From Psococerastis gibbosa (Eukaryota; Arthropoda; Insecta; Psocodea; Psocidae), in NCBI GenBank assembly GCA_963971405.1, contig CAXART010000009.1, positions 682,001-746,000 of the forward strand: a stretch of 64,000 nt of DNA. Direction: 5' to 3'. A program made the translations under genes and the position numbers. Of the stretch, positions 36,514-51,600 are shown piece by piece. Within the stretch, counting starts at the first letter, position 1. Each line of letters begins with the position of its first letter. The notes below the pieces were generated by a model that was not told the DNA's origin, ran no database searches, and saw nothing but the letters and a program-made list of their open reading frames with translations.

Positions 36514-39500
36514 ATGAGCCAAAATAAGCAAAATTAAGACACCCTTATCATATCAAGACCTTTAAAAAAAATAAAAAAAGTAAATAGCTATTTTTTTTAT
36601 TCTTGTCGAATGAATTTTTTTTAGCAACATTTAAACCGATGTACACGCAGGAGCAATTGTTTAATATCAAGTACGATACAATGAGCCAAAATAAGCAAAA
36701 CTAAGACACCTACATCTTTTAGAAACCTTTAAAAAAATAAAATAAGTAAATAGCTATTTTTCTTATTCTTGTCGAATGAATTTTTTTTAGCTACATTTAC
36801 AACGATGAACACGCAGAAGCAATGGCTCAATGTTAAGTGCAATACAATGAGCCAAAATAAGCAAAATTTAGACACCCGTGTCATATCAAGACCTTTAAAA
36901 AAAATAAAATAATTATATAGCTAATTTTCTTATTCTTGTCGAATGAATTTTTTTTAGCTACATTTACACCGATGAACACGCAGGAGCAATTTCTCAATGT
37001 TAAGTACAATACAATGAGCCAAAATAAGCCAAATTAAGACACTTATGTCATATCAAGACCTTTAAAAAAAATAAAATAAGTATTTAGCTAATTTTCTTAT
37101 TCTTGTCGAATGAATTTTTATTAGCTACATTTACACCGATGAACACGCAGGAGCAATTGTTTAATATCAAGTACGATACAATGAGCCAAAATAAGCAAAA
37201 TTAAGACACCTATATCTTTTTAAAACCTTTAAAAAAATAAAATAAGTAAATAGCTATTTTTCTTATTCTTGTCGAATGAATTTTTTTTAGCTACATTTAC
37301 ACCGATGAACACGCAGGAGCAGTTGCTCAATGTTAATTACAATACAATGAGCCAAAATAAGCCAAATTAAGACACCCGTGTCATATCAAGACCTTTAAAA
37401 AAAATAAAATAAGTATTTAGCTAATTTTCTTATTCTTGTCGAATGAATTTTTTTTAGCTACATTTACACCGATGAACACACAGGAACAATTGCTCAATGT
37501 TAAGTACAATACAGTGAGCCATAATAAGCCAAATTAAGACACCCGTGTCATATCAAGACCTTTAAAAAAAATAAAATAAGTATATAGCTATTTTTCGTAT
37601 TCTTGTCGAATGAATTTTTTGTAGCTACATTTACACCGATGTACACGCAGGAGCAAGTGTTTAATGTTAAGTACAATACAGTGAGCCTAAATAAGCAAAA
37701 TTAAGACACCTATATCTTTTAAAGACCTTTAAAAAAAATAATATAAGTAAATAGCTATTTTTCTTATTCTTGTCGAATGAATTTTTTTTAGCTACATTTA
37801 CACCGATGAACACGCAGGAACAATTGCTCAATGTTACGTACAATACAATGAGCCAAATTAAGCAAAATTAAGACACCTATATCTTTTTAAAACCTTTAAA
37901 AAAATAAAATAAGTAAATAGCTATTTTTCTTATTCTTGTCGAATGAATTTTTTTTAGCTACATTTACACCGATGAACACGCAGGAGCAATTGCTCAATGT
38001 CAAGTACAATACAATGAGCCAAAATAAGCAAAATTAAGACACTCATATCATATCAAGACCTTTAAAAAAAAAAATAAGTATATAGCTATTTTTCTTATTC
38101 TTGTCGAATGAATTTTTTGTAGCTACATTTACACCGATGAACACGCTGGAGCAATTGCCTAATGTTAGATACAGTACAATGAGCCAAAATAAGCAAAATA
38201 AAGACACCTATATCTTTTTAAAACCTTTAAAAAAATAAAATAAGTAAATAGCTATTTTTCTTATTCTTGTCGAATGAATTTTTTTTAGCTACATTTACAC
38301 CGATGAACACGCAGGAACAATTGCTCAATGTTAAGTACAATACAATGAGCCAAAATAAGCAAAATTAAGACACCTATATCTTTTTAATACCTTTAAAAAA
38401 AATAAAATAAGTAATTAGCTATTTTTCTTATTCTTGTCGAATGAATTTTTTTTAGCTACATTTACACCGATGAACACGCACGAGCAATTGCTCAATGTCA
38501 AGTACAATACAATGAGCCTAAATAAGCAAAATTAAGACACCTATGACTTTTTAAGACCTTTAAAAAAAATAAAATAAGTAAATAGCTATTTATCTTATTC
38601 TTGTCGAATGAATTTGTTTTAGCTACATTTACACCGATGAACACGCAGGAACAATTGCTCAATGTTAAGTACAATACAATGAGCCAAAATAAGCAAAATT
38701 AAGACACCTATATCTTTTTAAAACCTTTAAAAAAAATAAAATAAGTAATTAGCTATTTTTCTTATTCCTGTCGAATGAATTTTTTTTAGCTACATTTACA
38801 CCGATGAACACGCAGGAACAATTGCTCAATGTTAAGTACAATACAATGAGGCAAAATAAGCAAAATTAAGACACCTATATCTTTTTAAAACCTTTAAAAA
38901 AATAAAATAAGTAAATAGCTATTTTTCCTATTCTTGTCGAATGAATTTTTTTTAGCTACATTTACAACGATGAACACGCAGAAGCAATTGCTCAATGTTA
39001 ATTACAATACAATGAGCCAACATAAGCCAAATTTAGACACCCGTGTCATATCAAGACCTTTAAAAAAAATAAAATAAGTATATAGCTAATTTTCTTATTC
39101 TTGTCGAATGAATTTTTTTTAGCTACATTTACACCGATGAACACGCAGGAGCAATTGGTCAATGTTAAGTACAATACAGTGAGCCAAAATAAGCAAAATT
39201 TAGACACCCAAATCATATCAAGACCTTTAAAAAAAATAATATAAGTAAATAGCTATTTTTTTTATTCTTGTCGAATGAATTTTTTTTAGCAACATTTAAA
39301 CCGATGAACACGCAGGAGCAATTGCTCAATGTCACGTACAATACAATGAGCCTAAATAAGCAAAATTAAGACACCTATATCTTTTTAAGACCTTTAAAAA
39401 AAATAAAATAAGTAAATAGCTATTTTTCTTAGTCTTGTCGAATGAATTTTTTTTAGCTACATTTACACCGATGAACACGCAGGAACAATTGCTCAATGTT

Positions 39501-39679
39501 TAGTACAATACAATGAGCCAAAATAAGCAAAATTAAGACACCTATATCTTTTTAAAACCTTTAAAAAAAATAAAATAAGTAATTAGCTATTTTTCTTATT
39601 CTTGTCGAATGAATTTTTTTTAGCTACATTTACACCGATGAACACGCACGAGCAATTGCTCAATGTCAAGTACAATACA
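36514..39679. repeat. 19-monomer HOR, copy b1 (3166 bp)
   Basis: This is the counterpart of a1, 35669 bp away: CAATGGCTCA at 36820, CGCTGG at 38144, ATGAGGC near 38848. It is one base shorter through an A-tract change near 37890. A private CAATTGGTC breaks the dyad near 39155, and CTTAGTCTTG near 39429 is another private change. Confidence 0.9.
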
Positions 39680-42600
39680 ATGAGCCTAAATAAGCAAAAT
39701 TAAGACACCCTTATCATATCAAGACCTTTAATAAAAATAAAAAAAGTAAATAGCTATTTTTTTTATTCTTGTCGAATGAATTTTTTTTAGCAACATTTAA
39801 ACCGATGTACACGCAGGAGCAATTGTTTAATATCAAGTACGATACAATGAGCCAAAATAAGCAAAACTAAGACACCTACATCTTTTAGAAACCTTTAAAA
39901 AAATAAAATAAGTAAATAGCTATTTTTCTTATTCTTGTCGAATGAATTTTTTTTAGCTACATTTACAACGATGAACACGCAGAAGCAATGGCTCAATGTT
40001 AAGTGCAATACAATGAGCCAAAATAAGCAAAATTTAGACACCCGTGTCATATCAAGACCTTTAAAAAAAATAAAATAATTATATAGCTAATTTTCTTATT
40101 CTTGTCGAATGAATTTTTTTTAGCTACATTTACACCGATGAACACGCAGGAGCAATTTCTCAATGTTAAGTACAATACAATGAGCCAAAATAAGCCAAAT
40201 TAAGACACTTATGTCATATCAAGACCTTTAAAAAAAATAAAATAAGTATTTAGCTAATTTTCTTATTCTTGTCGAATGAATTTTTATTAGCTACATTTAC
40301 ACCGATGAACACGCAGGAGCAATTGTTTAATATCAAGTACGATACAATGAGCCAAAATAAGCAAAATTAAGACACCTATATCTTTTTAAAACCTTTAAAA
40401 AAATAAAATAAGTAAATAGCTATTTTTCTTATTCTTGTCGAATGAATTTTTTTTAGCTACATTTACACCGATGAACACGCAGGAGCAGTTGCTCAATGTT
40501 AATTACAATACAATGAGCCAAAATAAGCCAAATTAAGACACCCGTGTCATATCAAGACCTTTAAAAAAAATAAAATAAGTATTTAGCTAATTTTCTTATT
40601 CTTGTCGAATGAATTTTTTTTAGCTACATTTACACCGATGAACACGCAGGAACAATTGCTCAATGTTAAGTACAATACAATGATCCATAATAAGCCAAAT
40701 TAAGACACCCGTGTCATATCAAGACCTTTAAAAAAAATAAAATAAGTATATAGCTATTTTTCGTATTCTTGTCGAATGAATTTTTTGTAGCTACATTTAC
40801 ACCGATGTACACGCAGGAGCAAGTGTTTAATGTTAAGTACAATACAGTGAGCCTAAATAAGCAAAATTAAGACACCTATATCTTTTAAAGACCTTTAAAA
40901 AAAATAATATAAGTAAATAGCTATTTTTCTTATTCTTGTCGAATGAATTTTTTTTAGCTACATTTACACCGATGAACACGCAGGAACAATTGCTCAATGT
41001 TACGTACAATACAATGAGCCAAATTAAGCAAAATTAAGACACCTATATCTTTTTAAAACCTTTAAAAAAAATAAAATAAGTAAATAGCTATTTTTCTTAT
41101 TCTTGTCGAATGAATTTTTTTTAGCTACATTTACACCGATGAACACGCAGGAGCAATTGCTCAATGTCAAGTACAATACAATGAGCCAAAATAAGCAAAA
41201 TTAAGACACTCATATCATATCAAGACCTTTAAAAAAAAAAATAAGTATATAGCTATTTTTCTTATTCTTGTCGAATGAATTTTTTGTAGCTACATTTACA
41301 CCGATGAACACGCTGGAGCAATTGCCTAATGTTAGATACAGTACAATGAGCCAAAATAAGCAAAATAAAGACACCTATATCTTTTTAAAACCTTTAAAAA
41401 AATAAAATAAGTAAATAGCTATTTTTCTTATTCTTGTCGAATGAATTTTTTTTAGCTACATTTACACCGATGAACACGCAGGAACAATTGCTCAATGTTA
41501 AGTACAATACAATGAGCCAAAATAAGCAAAATTAAGACACCTATATCTTTTTAATACCTTTAAAAAAAATAAAATAAGTAATTAGCTATTTTTCTTATTC
41601 TTGTCGAATGAATTTTTTTTAGCTACATTTACACCGATGAACACGCACGAGCAATTGCTCAATGTCAAGTACAATACAATGAGCCTAAATAAGCAAAATT
41701 AAGACACCTATGACTTTTTAAGACCTTTAAAAAAAATAAAATAAGTAAATAGCTATTTATCTTATTCTTGTCGAATGAATTTGTTTTAGCTACATTTACA
41801 CCGATGAACACGCAGGAACAATTGCTCAATGTTAAGTACAATACAATGAGCCAAAATAAGCAAAATTAAGACACCTATATCTTTTTAAAACCTTTAAAAA
41901 AAATAAAATAAGTAATTAGCTATTTTTCTTATTCCTGTCGAATGAATTTTTTTTAGCTACATTTACACCGATGAACACGCAGGAACAATTGCTCAATGTT
42001 AAGTACAATACAATGAGGCAAAATAAGCAAAATTAAGACACCTATATCTTTTTAAAACCTTTAAAAAAATAAAATAAGTAAATAGCTATTTTTCCTATTC
42101 TTGTCGAATGAATTTTTTTTAGCTACATTTACAACGACGAACACGCAGAAGCAATTGCTCAATGTTAATTACAATACAATGAGCCAACATAAGCCAAATT
42201 TAGACACCCGTGTCATATCAAGACCTTTAAAAAAAATAAAATAAGTATATAGCTAATTTTCTTATTCTTGTCGAATGAATTTTTTTTAGCTACATTTACA
42301 CCGATGAACACGCAGGAGCAATTGCTCAATGTTAAGTACAATACAGTGAGCCAAAATAAGCAAAATTTAGACACCCAAATCATATCAAGACCTTTAAAAA
42401 AAATAATATAAGTAAATAGCTATTTTTTTTATTCTTGTCGAATGAATTTTTTTTAGCAACATTTAAACCGATGAACACGCAGGAGCAATTGCTCAATGTC
42501 ACGTACAATACAATGAGCCTAAATAAGCAAAATTAAGACACCTATATCTTTTTAAGACCTTTAAAAAAAATAAAATAAGTAAATAGCTATTTTTCTTATT

Positions 42601-42846
42601 CTTGTCGAATGAATTTTTTTTAGCTACATTTACACCGATGAACACGCAGGAACAATTGCTCAATGTTTAGTACAATACAATGAGCCAAAATAAGCAAAAT
42701 TAAGACACCTATATCTTTTTAAAACCTTTAAAAAAAATAAAATAAGTAATTAGCTATTTTTCTTATTCTTGTCGAATGAATTTTTTTTAGCTACATTTAC
42801 ACCGATGAACACGCACGAGCAATTGCTCAATGTCAAGTACAATACA
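39680..42846. repeat. 19-monomer HOR, copy b2 (3167 bp)
   Basis: This is the counterpart of a2: CAATGGCTCA at 39986, CGCTGG at 41311, ATGAGGC near 42014. Private changes include ATGATCCATAATAAG near 40680 and ACAACGACGAAC near 42131. It opens with the TTTAATAAAA junction monomer, as a2 does. Confidence 0.9.
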
Positions 42847-45464
42847 ATGAGCCTAAATAAGCAAAATTAAGACACCCTTATCATATCAAGACCTTTAATA
42901 AAAATAAAAAAAGTAAATAGCTATTTTTTTTATTCTTGTCGAATGAATTTTTTTTAGCAACATTTAAACCGATGTACACGCAGGAGCAATTGTTTAATAT
43001 CAAGTACGATACAATGAGCCAAAATAAGCAAAACTAAGACACCTACATCTTTTAGAAACCTTTAAAAAAATAAAATAAGTAAATAGCTATTTTTCTTATT
43101 CTTGTCGAATGAATTTTTTTTAGCTACATTTACAACGATGAACACGCAGAAGCAATTGCTCAATGTTAAGTGCAATACAATGAGCCAAAATAAGCAAAAT
43201 TTAGACACCCATGTCATATCAAGACCTTTAAAAAAAATAAAATAAGTATATAGCTAATTTTCTTATTCTTGTCGAATGAATTTTTTTTAGCTACATTTAC
43301 ACCGATGAACACGCAGGAGCAATTGCTCAATGTTAAGTACAATACAATGAGCCAAAATAAGCCAAATTAAGACACTTATGTCATATCAAGACCTTTAAAA
43401 AAAAGAAAATAAGTATTTAGCTAATTTTCTTATTCTTGTCGAATGAATTTTTATTAGCTACATTTACACCGATGAACACGCAGGAGCAATTGTTTAATAT
43501 CAAGTACGATACAATGAGCCAAAATAAGCAAAATTAAGACACCTTTATCTTTTTAAAACCTTTAAAAAAATAAAATAAGTAAATAGCTATTTTTCTTATT
43601 CTTGTCGAATGAATTTTTTTTAGCTACATTTACACCGATGAACACGCAGGAGCAGTTGCTCAATGTTAATTACAATACAATGAGCCAAAATAAGCCAAAT
43701 TAAGACACCCGTGTCATATCAAGACCTTTAAAAAAAATAAAATAAGTATTTAGCTAATTTTCTTATTCTTGTCGAATGAATTTTTTTTAGCTACATTTAC
43801 ACCGATGAACACGCAGGAACAATTGCTCAATGTTAAGTACAATACAATGAGCCAAAATAAGCCAAATTAAGACACCCGTGTCATATCAAGACCTTTAAAA
43901 AAAATAAAATAAGTATATAGCTATTTTTCGTATTCTTGTCGAATGAATTTTTTGTAGCTACATTTACACCGATGTACACGCAGGAGCAAGTGTTTAATGT
44001 TAAGTACAATACAATGAGCCTAAATAAGCAAAATTAAGACACCTATATCTTTTAAAGACCTTTAAAAAAAATAATATAAGTAAATAGCTATTTTTCTTAT
44101 TCTTGTCGAATGAATTTTTTTTAGCTACATTTGCACCGATGAACACGCAGGAACAATTGCTCAATGTTACGTACAATACAATGAGCCAAATTAAGCAAAA
44201 TTAAGACACCTATATCTTTTTAAAACCTTTAAAAAAAATAAAATAAGTAATTAGCTATTTTTCTTATTCTTGTCGAATGAATTTTTTGTAGCTACATTTA
44301 CACCGATGAACACGCACGAGCAATTGCTCAATGTCAAGTACAATACAATGAGCCTAAATAAGCAAAATTAAGACACCTATATCTTTTAAAGACCTTTAAA
44401 AAAAATAATATAAGTAAATAGCTATTTTTCTTATTCTTGTCGAATGAATTTTTTTTAGCTACATTTACACCGATGAACACGCAGAAGCAATTGCTCAATG
44501 TCAAGTACAATACAATGAGCCAAAATAAGCAAAATTAAGACACTCATATCATATCAAGACCTTTAAAAAAAAAAATAAGTATATAGCTATTTTTCTTATT
44601 CTTGTCGAATGAATTTTTTGTAGCTACATTTACACCGATGAACACGCTGGAGCAATTGCCTAATGTTAGATACAGTACAATGAGCCAAAATAAGCAAAAT
44701 AAAGACACCTATATCTTTTTAAAACCTTTAAAAAAATAAAATAAGTAAATAGCTATTTTTCTTATTCTTGTCGAATGAATTTTTTTTAGCTACATTTACA
44801 CCGATGAACACGCAGGAACAATTGCTCAATGTTAAGTACAATACAATGAGCCAAAATAAGCAAAATTAAGACACCTATATCTTTTTAATACCTTTAAAAA
44901 AAATAAAATAAGTAATTAGCAATTTTTCTTATTCTTGTCGAATGAATTTTTTGTAGCTACATTTACACCGATGAACACGCACGAGCAATTGCTCAATGTC
45001 AAGTACAATACAATGAGCCTAAATAAGCAAAATTAAGACACCTATATCTTTTTAAGACCTTTAAAAAAAATAAAATAAGTAAATAGCTATTTATCTTATT
45101 CTTGTCGAATGAATTTGTTTTAGCTACATTTACACCGATGAACACGCAGGAACAATTGCTCAATGTTAAGTACAATACAATGAGCCAAAATAAGCAAAAT
45201 TAAGACACCTATATCTTTTTAAAACCTTTAAAAAAAATAAAATAAGTAATTAGCTATTTTTCTTATTCCTGTCGAATGAATTTTTTTTAGCTACATTTAC
45301 ACCGATGAACACGCAGGAACAATTGCTCAATGTTAAGTACAATACAATGAGGCAAAATAAGCAAAATTAAGACACCTATATCTTTTTAAAACCTTTAAAA
45401 AAATAAAATAAGTAAATAGCTATTTTTCCTATTCTTGTCGAATGAATTTTTTTTAGCTACATTT
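42847..45464. repeat. 19-monomer HOR, copy b3 (diverged, truncated)
   Basis: This is the counterpart of a3, sharing its derived features: CCATGTC, AAAAGAAAAT, the extra P monomer (CGCTGG at 44645, 3334 bp after the previous one), GCACCGATG near 44133 and AGCAATTTTTC near 44918. Sharing all of them shows a3 and b3 diverged together from a1 and a2 before the 35.7-kb duplication. Confidence 0.85.
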
Positions 45465-48400
45465 ACACCGATGAACACGCAGGAGCAACTGCTCAATGTT
45501 AAGTACAATACAATGAGCCAAAATAAGCCAAATTAAGACACCCGCGTCATATCAAGACCTTTAAAAAAAATAAAATAAGTATATAGCTATTTTTCGTATT
45601 CTTGTCGAATGAATTTTTTGTAGCTACATTTACACCGATGTACACGCAGGAGCAAGTGGTCAATGTTAAGTACAATACAATGAGCCTAAATAAGCAAAAT
45701 TAAGACACCTACATCTTTTAGAAACCTTTAAAAAAATAAAATAAGTAAATAGCTATTTTTCTTATTCTTGTCGAATGAATTTTTTTTAGCTACATTTACA
45801 ACGATGAACACGCAGGAACAATAGCTCATTGTTAAGTACAATACAATGAGCCTAAATAAGCAAAATTAAGACACCTATATCTTTTTAAGACCTTTAAAAA
45901 AAATAAAATAAGTAAATAGCTATTTATCTTATTCTTGTCGAATGAATTTGTTTTAGCTACATTTACACCGATGAACACGCACGAGCAATTGCTCAATGTC
46001 AAGTACAATACAATGAGCCTAAATAAGCAAAATTAAGACACCTATATCTTTTTAAGACCTTAAAAAAAAAAAAATAAGTAAATAGCTATTTATCTTATTC
46101 TTGTCGAATGAATTTGTTTTAGCTACATTTACACCGATGAACACGCAGGAACAATTGCTCAATGTTAAGTACAATACAATGAGCCAAAATAAGCAAAATT
46201 AAGACACCTATATCTTTTTAAAACCTTTAAAAAAAATAAAATAAGTAATTAGCTATTTTTCTTATTCCTGTCGAATGAATTTTTTTTAGCTACATTTACA
46301 CCGATGAACACGCAGGAACAATTGCTCAATGTTAAGTACAACACAATGAGGCAAAATAAGCAAAATTAAGACACCTATATCTTTTTAAAACCTTTAAAAA
46401 AATAAAATAAGTAAATAGCTATTTTTCCTATTCTTGTCGAATGAATTTTTTTTAGCTACATTTACACCGATGAACACGCAGGAGCAACTGCTCAATGTTA
46501 AGTACAATACAATGAGCCTAAATAAGCAAAACTTAGACACCCGCGTCATATCAAGACCTTTAAAAAAAATAAAATAAGTATATAGCTATTTTTCGTATTC
46601 TTGTCGAATGAATTTTTTGTAGCTACATTTACACCGATGTACACGCAGGAGCAAGTGGTCAATGTTAAGTACAATACAATGAGCCTAAATAAGCAAAATT
46701 AAGGCACCTATATCTTTTTAAGACCTTTAAAAAAAATAAAATAAGTAAATAGCTATTTTTCTTATTCCTGTTGAATGAATTTTTTTTAGCTACATTTACA
46801 ACGACGAACACGCAGGAACAATAGCTCATTGTTAAGTACAATACAGTGAGCCAAAATAGGCAAAATTAAGACACCTATATCTTTTTAAAACCTTTAAAAA
46901 AAATAAAATAAGTAAATAGCTATTTTTCTTATTCTTGTCTAATGAATTTTTTTTAGCTACATTTACACCGATGAACACGCAGGAACAATTGCTCAATGTT
47001 AAGTACAATACAATGAGCCAAAATAAGCCAAACTAAGACACCCGTGTCATATCAAGACCTTTAAAAAAAATAAAATAAGTATATAGCTATTTTTCGTATT
47101 CTTGTCGAATGAATTTTTTGTAGCTACATTTACACCGATGTACACGCAGGAGCAAGTGTTCAATGTTATGTACAATACAATGAGCCTAAATAAGCAAAAT
47201 TAAGACACCTATATCTTTTAAAGACCTTTAAAAAAAATAAAATAAGTAAATAGCTATTTTTCTTATTCTTGTCGAATGAATTTTTTTTAGCTACATTTAC
47301 ACCGATGAACACGCAGGAGCAATTGTTCAATGTTAAGTACAATACAATGAGCCAAAATAAGCAAAATTAAGACACTCATATCATATCAAGACCTTTAAAA
47401 AAAAAAATAAGTATATAGCTATTTTTCTTATTCTTGTCGAATGAATTTTTTGTAGCTACATTTACACCGATGAACACGCTGGAGCAATTGCCTAATGTTA
47501 GATACAGTACAATGAGCCAAAATAAGCAAAATAAAGACACCTTTATCTTTTTAAAACCTTTAAAAAAATAAAATAAGTAAATAGCTATTTTTCTTATTCT
47601 TGTCGAATGAATTTTTTTTAGCTACATTTACACCGATGAACACGCAGGAACAATTGCTCAATGTTAAGTACAATACAATGAGCCAAAATAAGCCAAATTA
47701 AGACACCCGTGTCATATCAAGACCTTTAAAAAAAATAAAAAAAGTATATAGCTATTTTTCGTATTCTTGTCGAATGAATTTTTTGTAGCTACATTTACAC
47801 CGATGTACACGCAGGAGCAAGTGTTCAATGTTAAGTACAATACAATGAGCCTAAATAAGCAAAATTAAGACACCTATATCTTTTAAAGACCTTTAAAAAA
47901 AATAATATAAGTAAATAGCTATTTTTCTTATTCTTGTCGAATGAATTTTTTTTAGCTACATTTACACCGATGAACACGCAGGAACAATTGCTCAATGTTA
48001 AGTACAATACAATGAGCCAAATTAAGCAAAATTAAGACACCTATATCTTTTTAAAACCTTTAAAAAAAAAATAAAATAAGTAAATAGCTATTTTTCTTAT
48101 TCTTGTCGAATGAATTTTTTTTAGCTACATTTACACCGATGAACACGCAGGAGCAATTGCTCAATGTTAAGTACAATACAATGAGCCAAAATAAGCAAAA
48201 TTAAGACACTCATATCATATCAAGACCTTTAAAAAAAAAAATAAGTATATAGCTATTTTTCTTATTCTTGTCGAATGAATTTTTTGTAGCTACATTTACA
48301 CCGATGAACACGCTGGAGCAATTGCCTAATGTTAGATACAGTACAATGAGCCAAAATAAGCAAAATAAAGACACCTATATCTTTTTAAATCCTTTAAAAA

Positions 48401-48668
48401 AATAAAATAAGTAAATAGCTATTTTTCTTATTCTTGTCGAATGAATTTTTTTTAGCTACATTTACACCGATGAACACGCAGGAGCAATTGCTCAATGTTA
48501 ATTACAATACAATGAGCCAAAATAAGCCAAATTAAGACACCCGTGTCATATCAAGACCTTTAAAAAAAATAAAATAAGTATTTAGCTAATTTTCTTATTC
48601 TTGTCGAATGAATTTTTTTTAGCAACATTTAAACCGATGTACACGCAGGAGCAATTGTTTAATATCAA
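45465..48668. repeat. Linker block, copy B, with short-form TAGCTCATTG module
   Basis: It repeats 9797-13000 at offset 35668: CAATAGCTCA at 45819 and 46819, CCTTAAAA near 46060, CGCTGG at 47477 and 48311 (834 bp apart). A private CCTAAATAAGCAAAACTTAG variant of the CGCGTC monomer lies near 46518. Confidence 0.82.
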
Positions 48669-51600
48669 GTGCGATACAATGAGCCAAAATAAGCAAAATT
48701 AAGACACCTACATCTTTTAGAAACCTTTAAAAAAATAAAATAAGTAAATAGCTATTTTTCTTATTCTTGTCGAATGAATTTTTTTTAGCTACATTTACAA
48801 CGATGAACACGCAGAAGCAATTGCTCAATGTTAATTACAATACAATGAGCCAAAATAAGCCAAATTTAGACACCCGTGTCATATCAAGACCTTTAAAAAA
48901 AATAAAATAAGTATATAGCTAATTTTCTTATTCTTGTCGAATGAATTTTTTTTAGCTACATTTACACCGATGAACACGCAGGAGCAATTGCTCAATGTCA
49001 CGTACAATACAATGAGCCTAAATAAGCAAAATTAAGACACCTATATCTTTTTAAGACCTTTAAAAAAAATAAAATAAGTAAATAGCTATTTTTCTTATTC
49101 TTGTCGAATGAATTTTTTTTAGCTACATTTACACCGATGAACACGCAGGAACAATTGCTCAATGTTAAGTACAATACAATGAGCCAAAATAAGCAAAATT
49201 AAGACACCTATATCTTTTTAAAACCTTTAAAAAAAATAAAATAAGTAATTAGCTATTTTTCTTATTCTTGTCGAATGAATTTTTTTTAGCTACATTTACA
49301 CCGATGAACACGCACGAGCAATTGCTCAATGTCAAGCACAATACAATGAGCCTAAACAAGCAAAATTAAGACACCTATATCTTTTTAAGACCTTTAAAAA
49401 AAATAAAATAAGTAAATAGCTATTTTTCTTATTCTTGTCGAATGAATTTTTTTTAGCTACATTTACACCGATGAACACGCAGGAGCAATTGTTCAATGTT
49501 AAGTACAATACAATGAGCCAAAATAAGCAAAATTAAGACACCCTTATCATATCAAGACCTTTAAAAAAAATAAAAAAAGTAAATAGCTATTTTTTTTATT
49601 CTTGTCGAATGAATTTTTTTTAGCAACATTTAAACCGATGTACACGCAGGAGCAATTGTTTAATATCAAGTACGATACAATGAGCCAAAATAAGCAAAAC
49701 TAAGACACCTACATCTTTTAGAAACCTTTAAAAAAATAAAATAAGTAAATAGCTATTTTTCTTATTCTTGTCGAATGAATTTTTTTTAGCTACATTTACA
49801 ACGATGAACACGCAGAAGCAATTGCTCAATGTTAAGTGCAATACAATGAGCCAAAATAAGCAAAATTTAGACACCCGTGTCATATCAAGACCTTTAAAAA
49901 AAATAAAATAATTATATAGCTAATTTTCTTATTCTTGTCGAATGAATTTTTTTTAGCTACATTTACACCGATGAACACGCAGGAGCAATTTCTCAATGTT
50001 AAGTACAATACAATGAGCCAAAATAAGCCAAATTAAGACACTTATGTCATATCAAGACCTTTAAAAAAAATAAAATAAGTATTTAGCTAATTTTCTTATT
50101 CTTGTCGAATGAATTTTTATTAGCTACATTTACACCGATGAACACGCAGGAGCAATTGTTTAATATCAAGTACGATACAATGAGCCAAAATAAGCAAAAT
50201 TAAGACACCTATATCTTTTTAAAACCTTTAAAAAAATAAAATAAGTAAATAGCTATTTTTCTTATTCTTGTCGAATGAATTTTTTTTAGCTACATTTACA
50301 CCGATGAACACGCAGGAGCAGTTGCTCAATGTTAAGTACAATACAATGAGCCAAAATAAGCCAAATTAAGACACCCGTGTCATATCAAGACCTTTAAAAA
50401 AAATAATATAAGTATTTAGCTAATTTTCTTATTCTTGTCGAATGAATTTTTTTTAGCTACATTTACACCGATGAACACGCAGGAACAATTGCTCAATGTT
50501 AAGTACAATACAATGAGCCATAATAAGCCAAATTAAGACACCCGTGTCATATCAAGACCTTTAAAAAAAATAAAATAAGTATATAGCTATTTTTCGTATT
50601 CTTGTCGAATGAATTTTTTGTAGCTACATTTACACCGATGTACACGCAGGAGCAAGTGTTTAATGTTAAGTACAATACAATGAGCCTAAATAAGCAAAAT
50701 TAAGACACCTATATCTTTTAAAGACCTTTAAAAAAAATAATATAAGTAAATAGCTATTTTTCTTATTCTTGTCGAATGAATTTTTTTTAGCTACATTTAC
50801 ACCGATGAACACGCAGGAACAATTGCTCAATGTTACGTACAATACAATGAGCCAAATTAAGCAAAATTAAGACACCTATATCTTTTTAAAACCTTTAAAA
50901 AAAATAAAATAAGTAAATAGCTATTTTTCTTATTCTTGTCGAATGAATTTTTTTTAGCTACATTTACACCGATGAACACGCAGGAGCTATTGCTCAATGT
51001 CAAGTACAATACAATGAGCCAAAATAAGCAAAATTAAGACACTCATATCATATCAAGACCTTTAAAAAAAAAAATAAGTATATAGCTATTTTTCTTATTC
51101 TTGTCGAATGAATTTTTTGTAGCTACATTTACACCGATGAACACGCTGGAGCAATTGCCTAATGTTAGATACAGTACAATGAGCCAAAATAAGCAAAATA
51201 AAGACACCTATATCTTTTTAAAACCTTTAAAAAAATAAAATAAGTAAATAGCTATTTTTCTTATTCTTGTCGAATGAATTTTTTTTAGCTACATTTACAC
51301 CGATGAACACGCAGGAACAATTGCTCAATGTTAAGTACAATACAATGAGCCAAAATAAGCAAAATTAAGACACCTATATCTTTTTAATACCTTTAAAAAA
51401 AATAAAATAAGTAATTAGCTATTTTTCTTATTCTTGTCGAATGAATTTTTTTTAGCTACATTTACACCGATGAACACGCACGAGCAATTGCTCAATGTCA
51501 AGTACAATACAATGAGCCTAAATAAGCAAAATTAAGACACCTATGACTTTTTAAGACCTTTAAAAAAAATAAAATAAGTAAATAGCTATTTATCTTATTC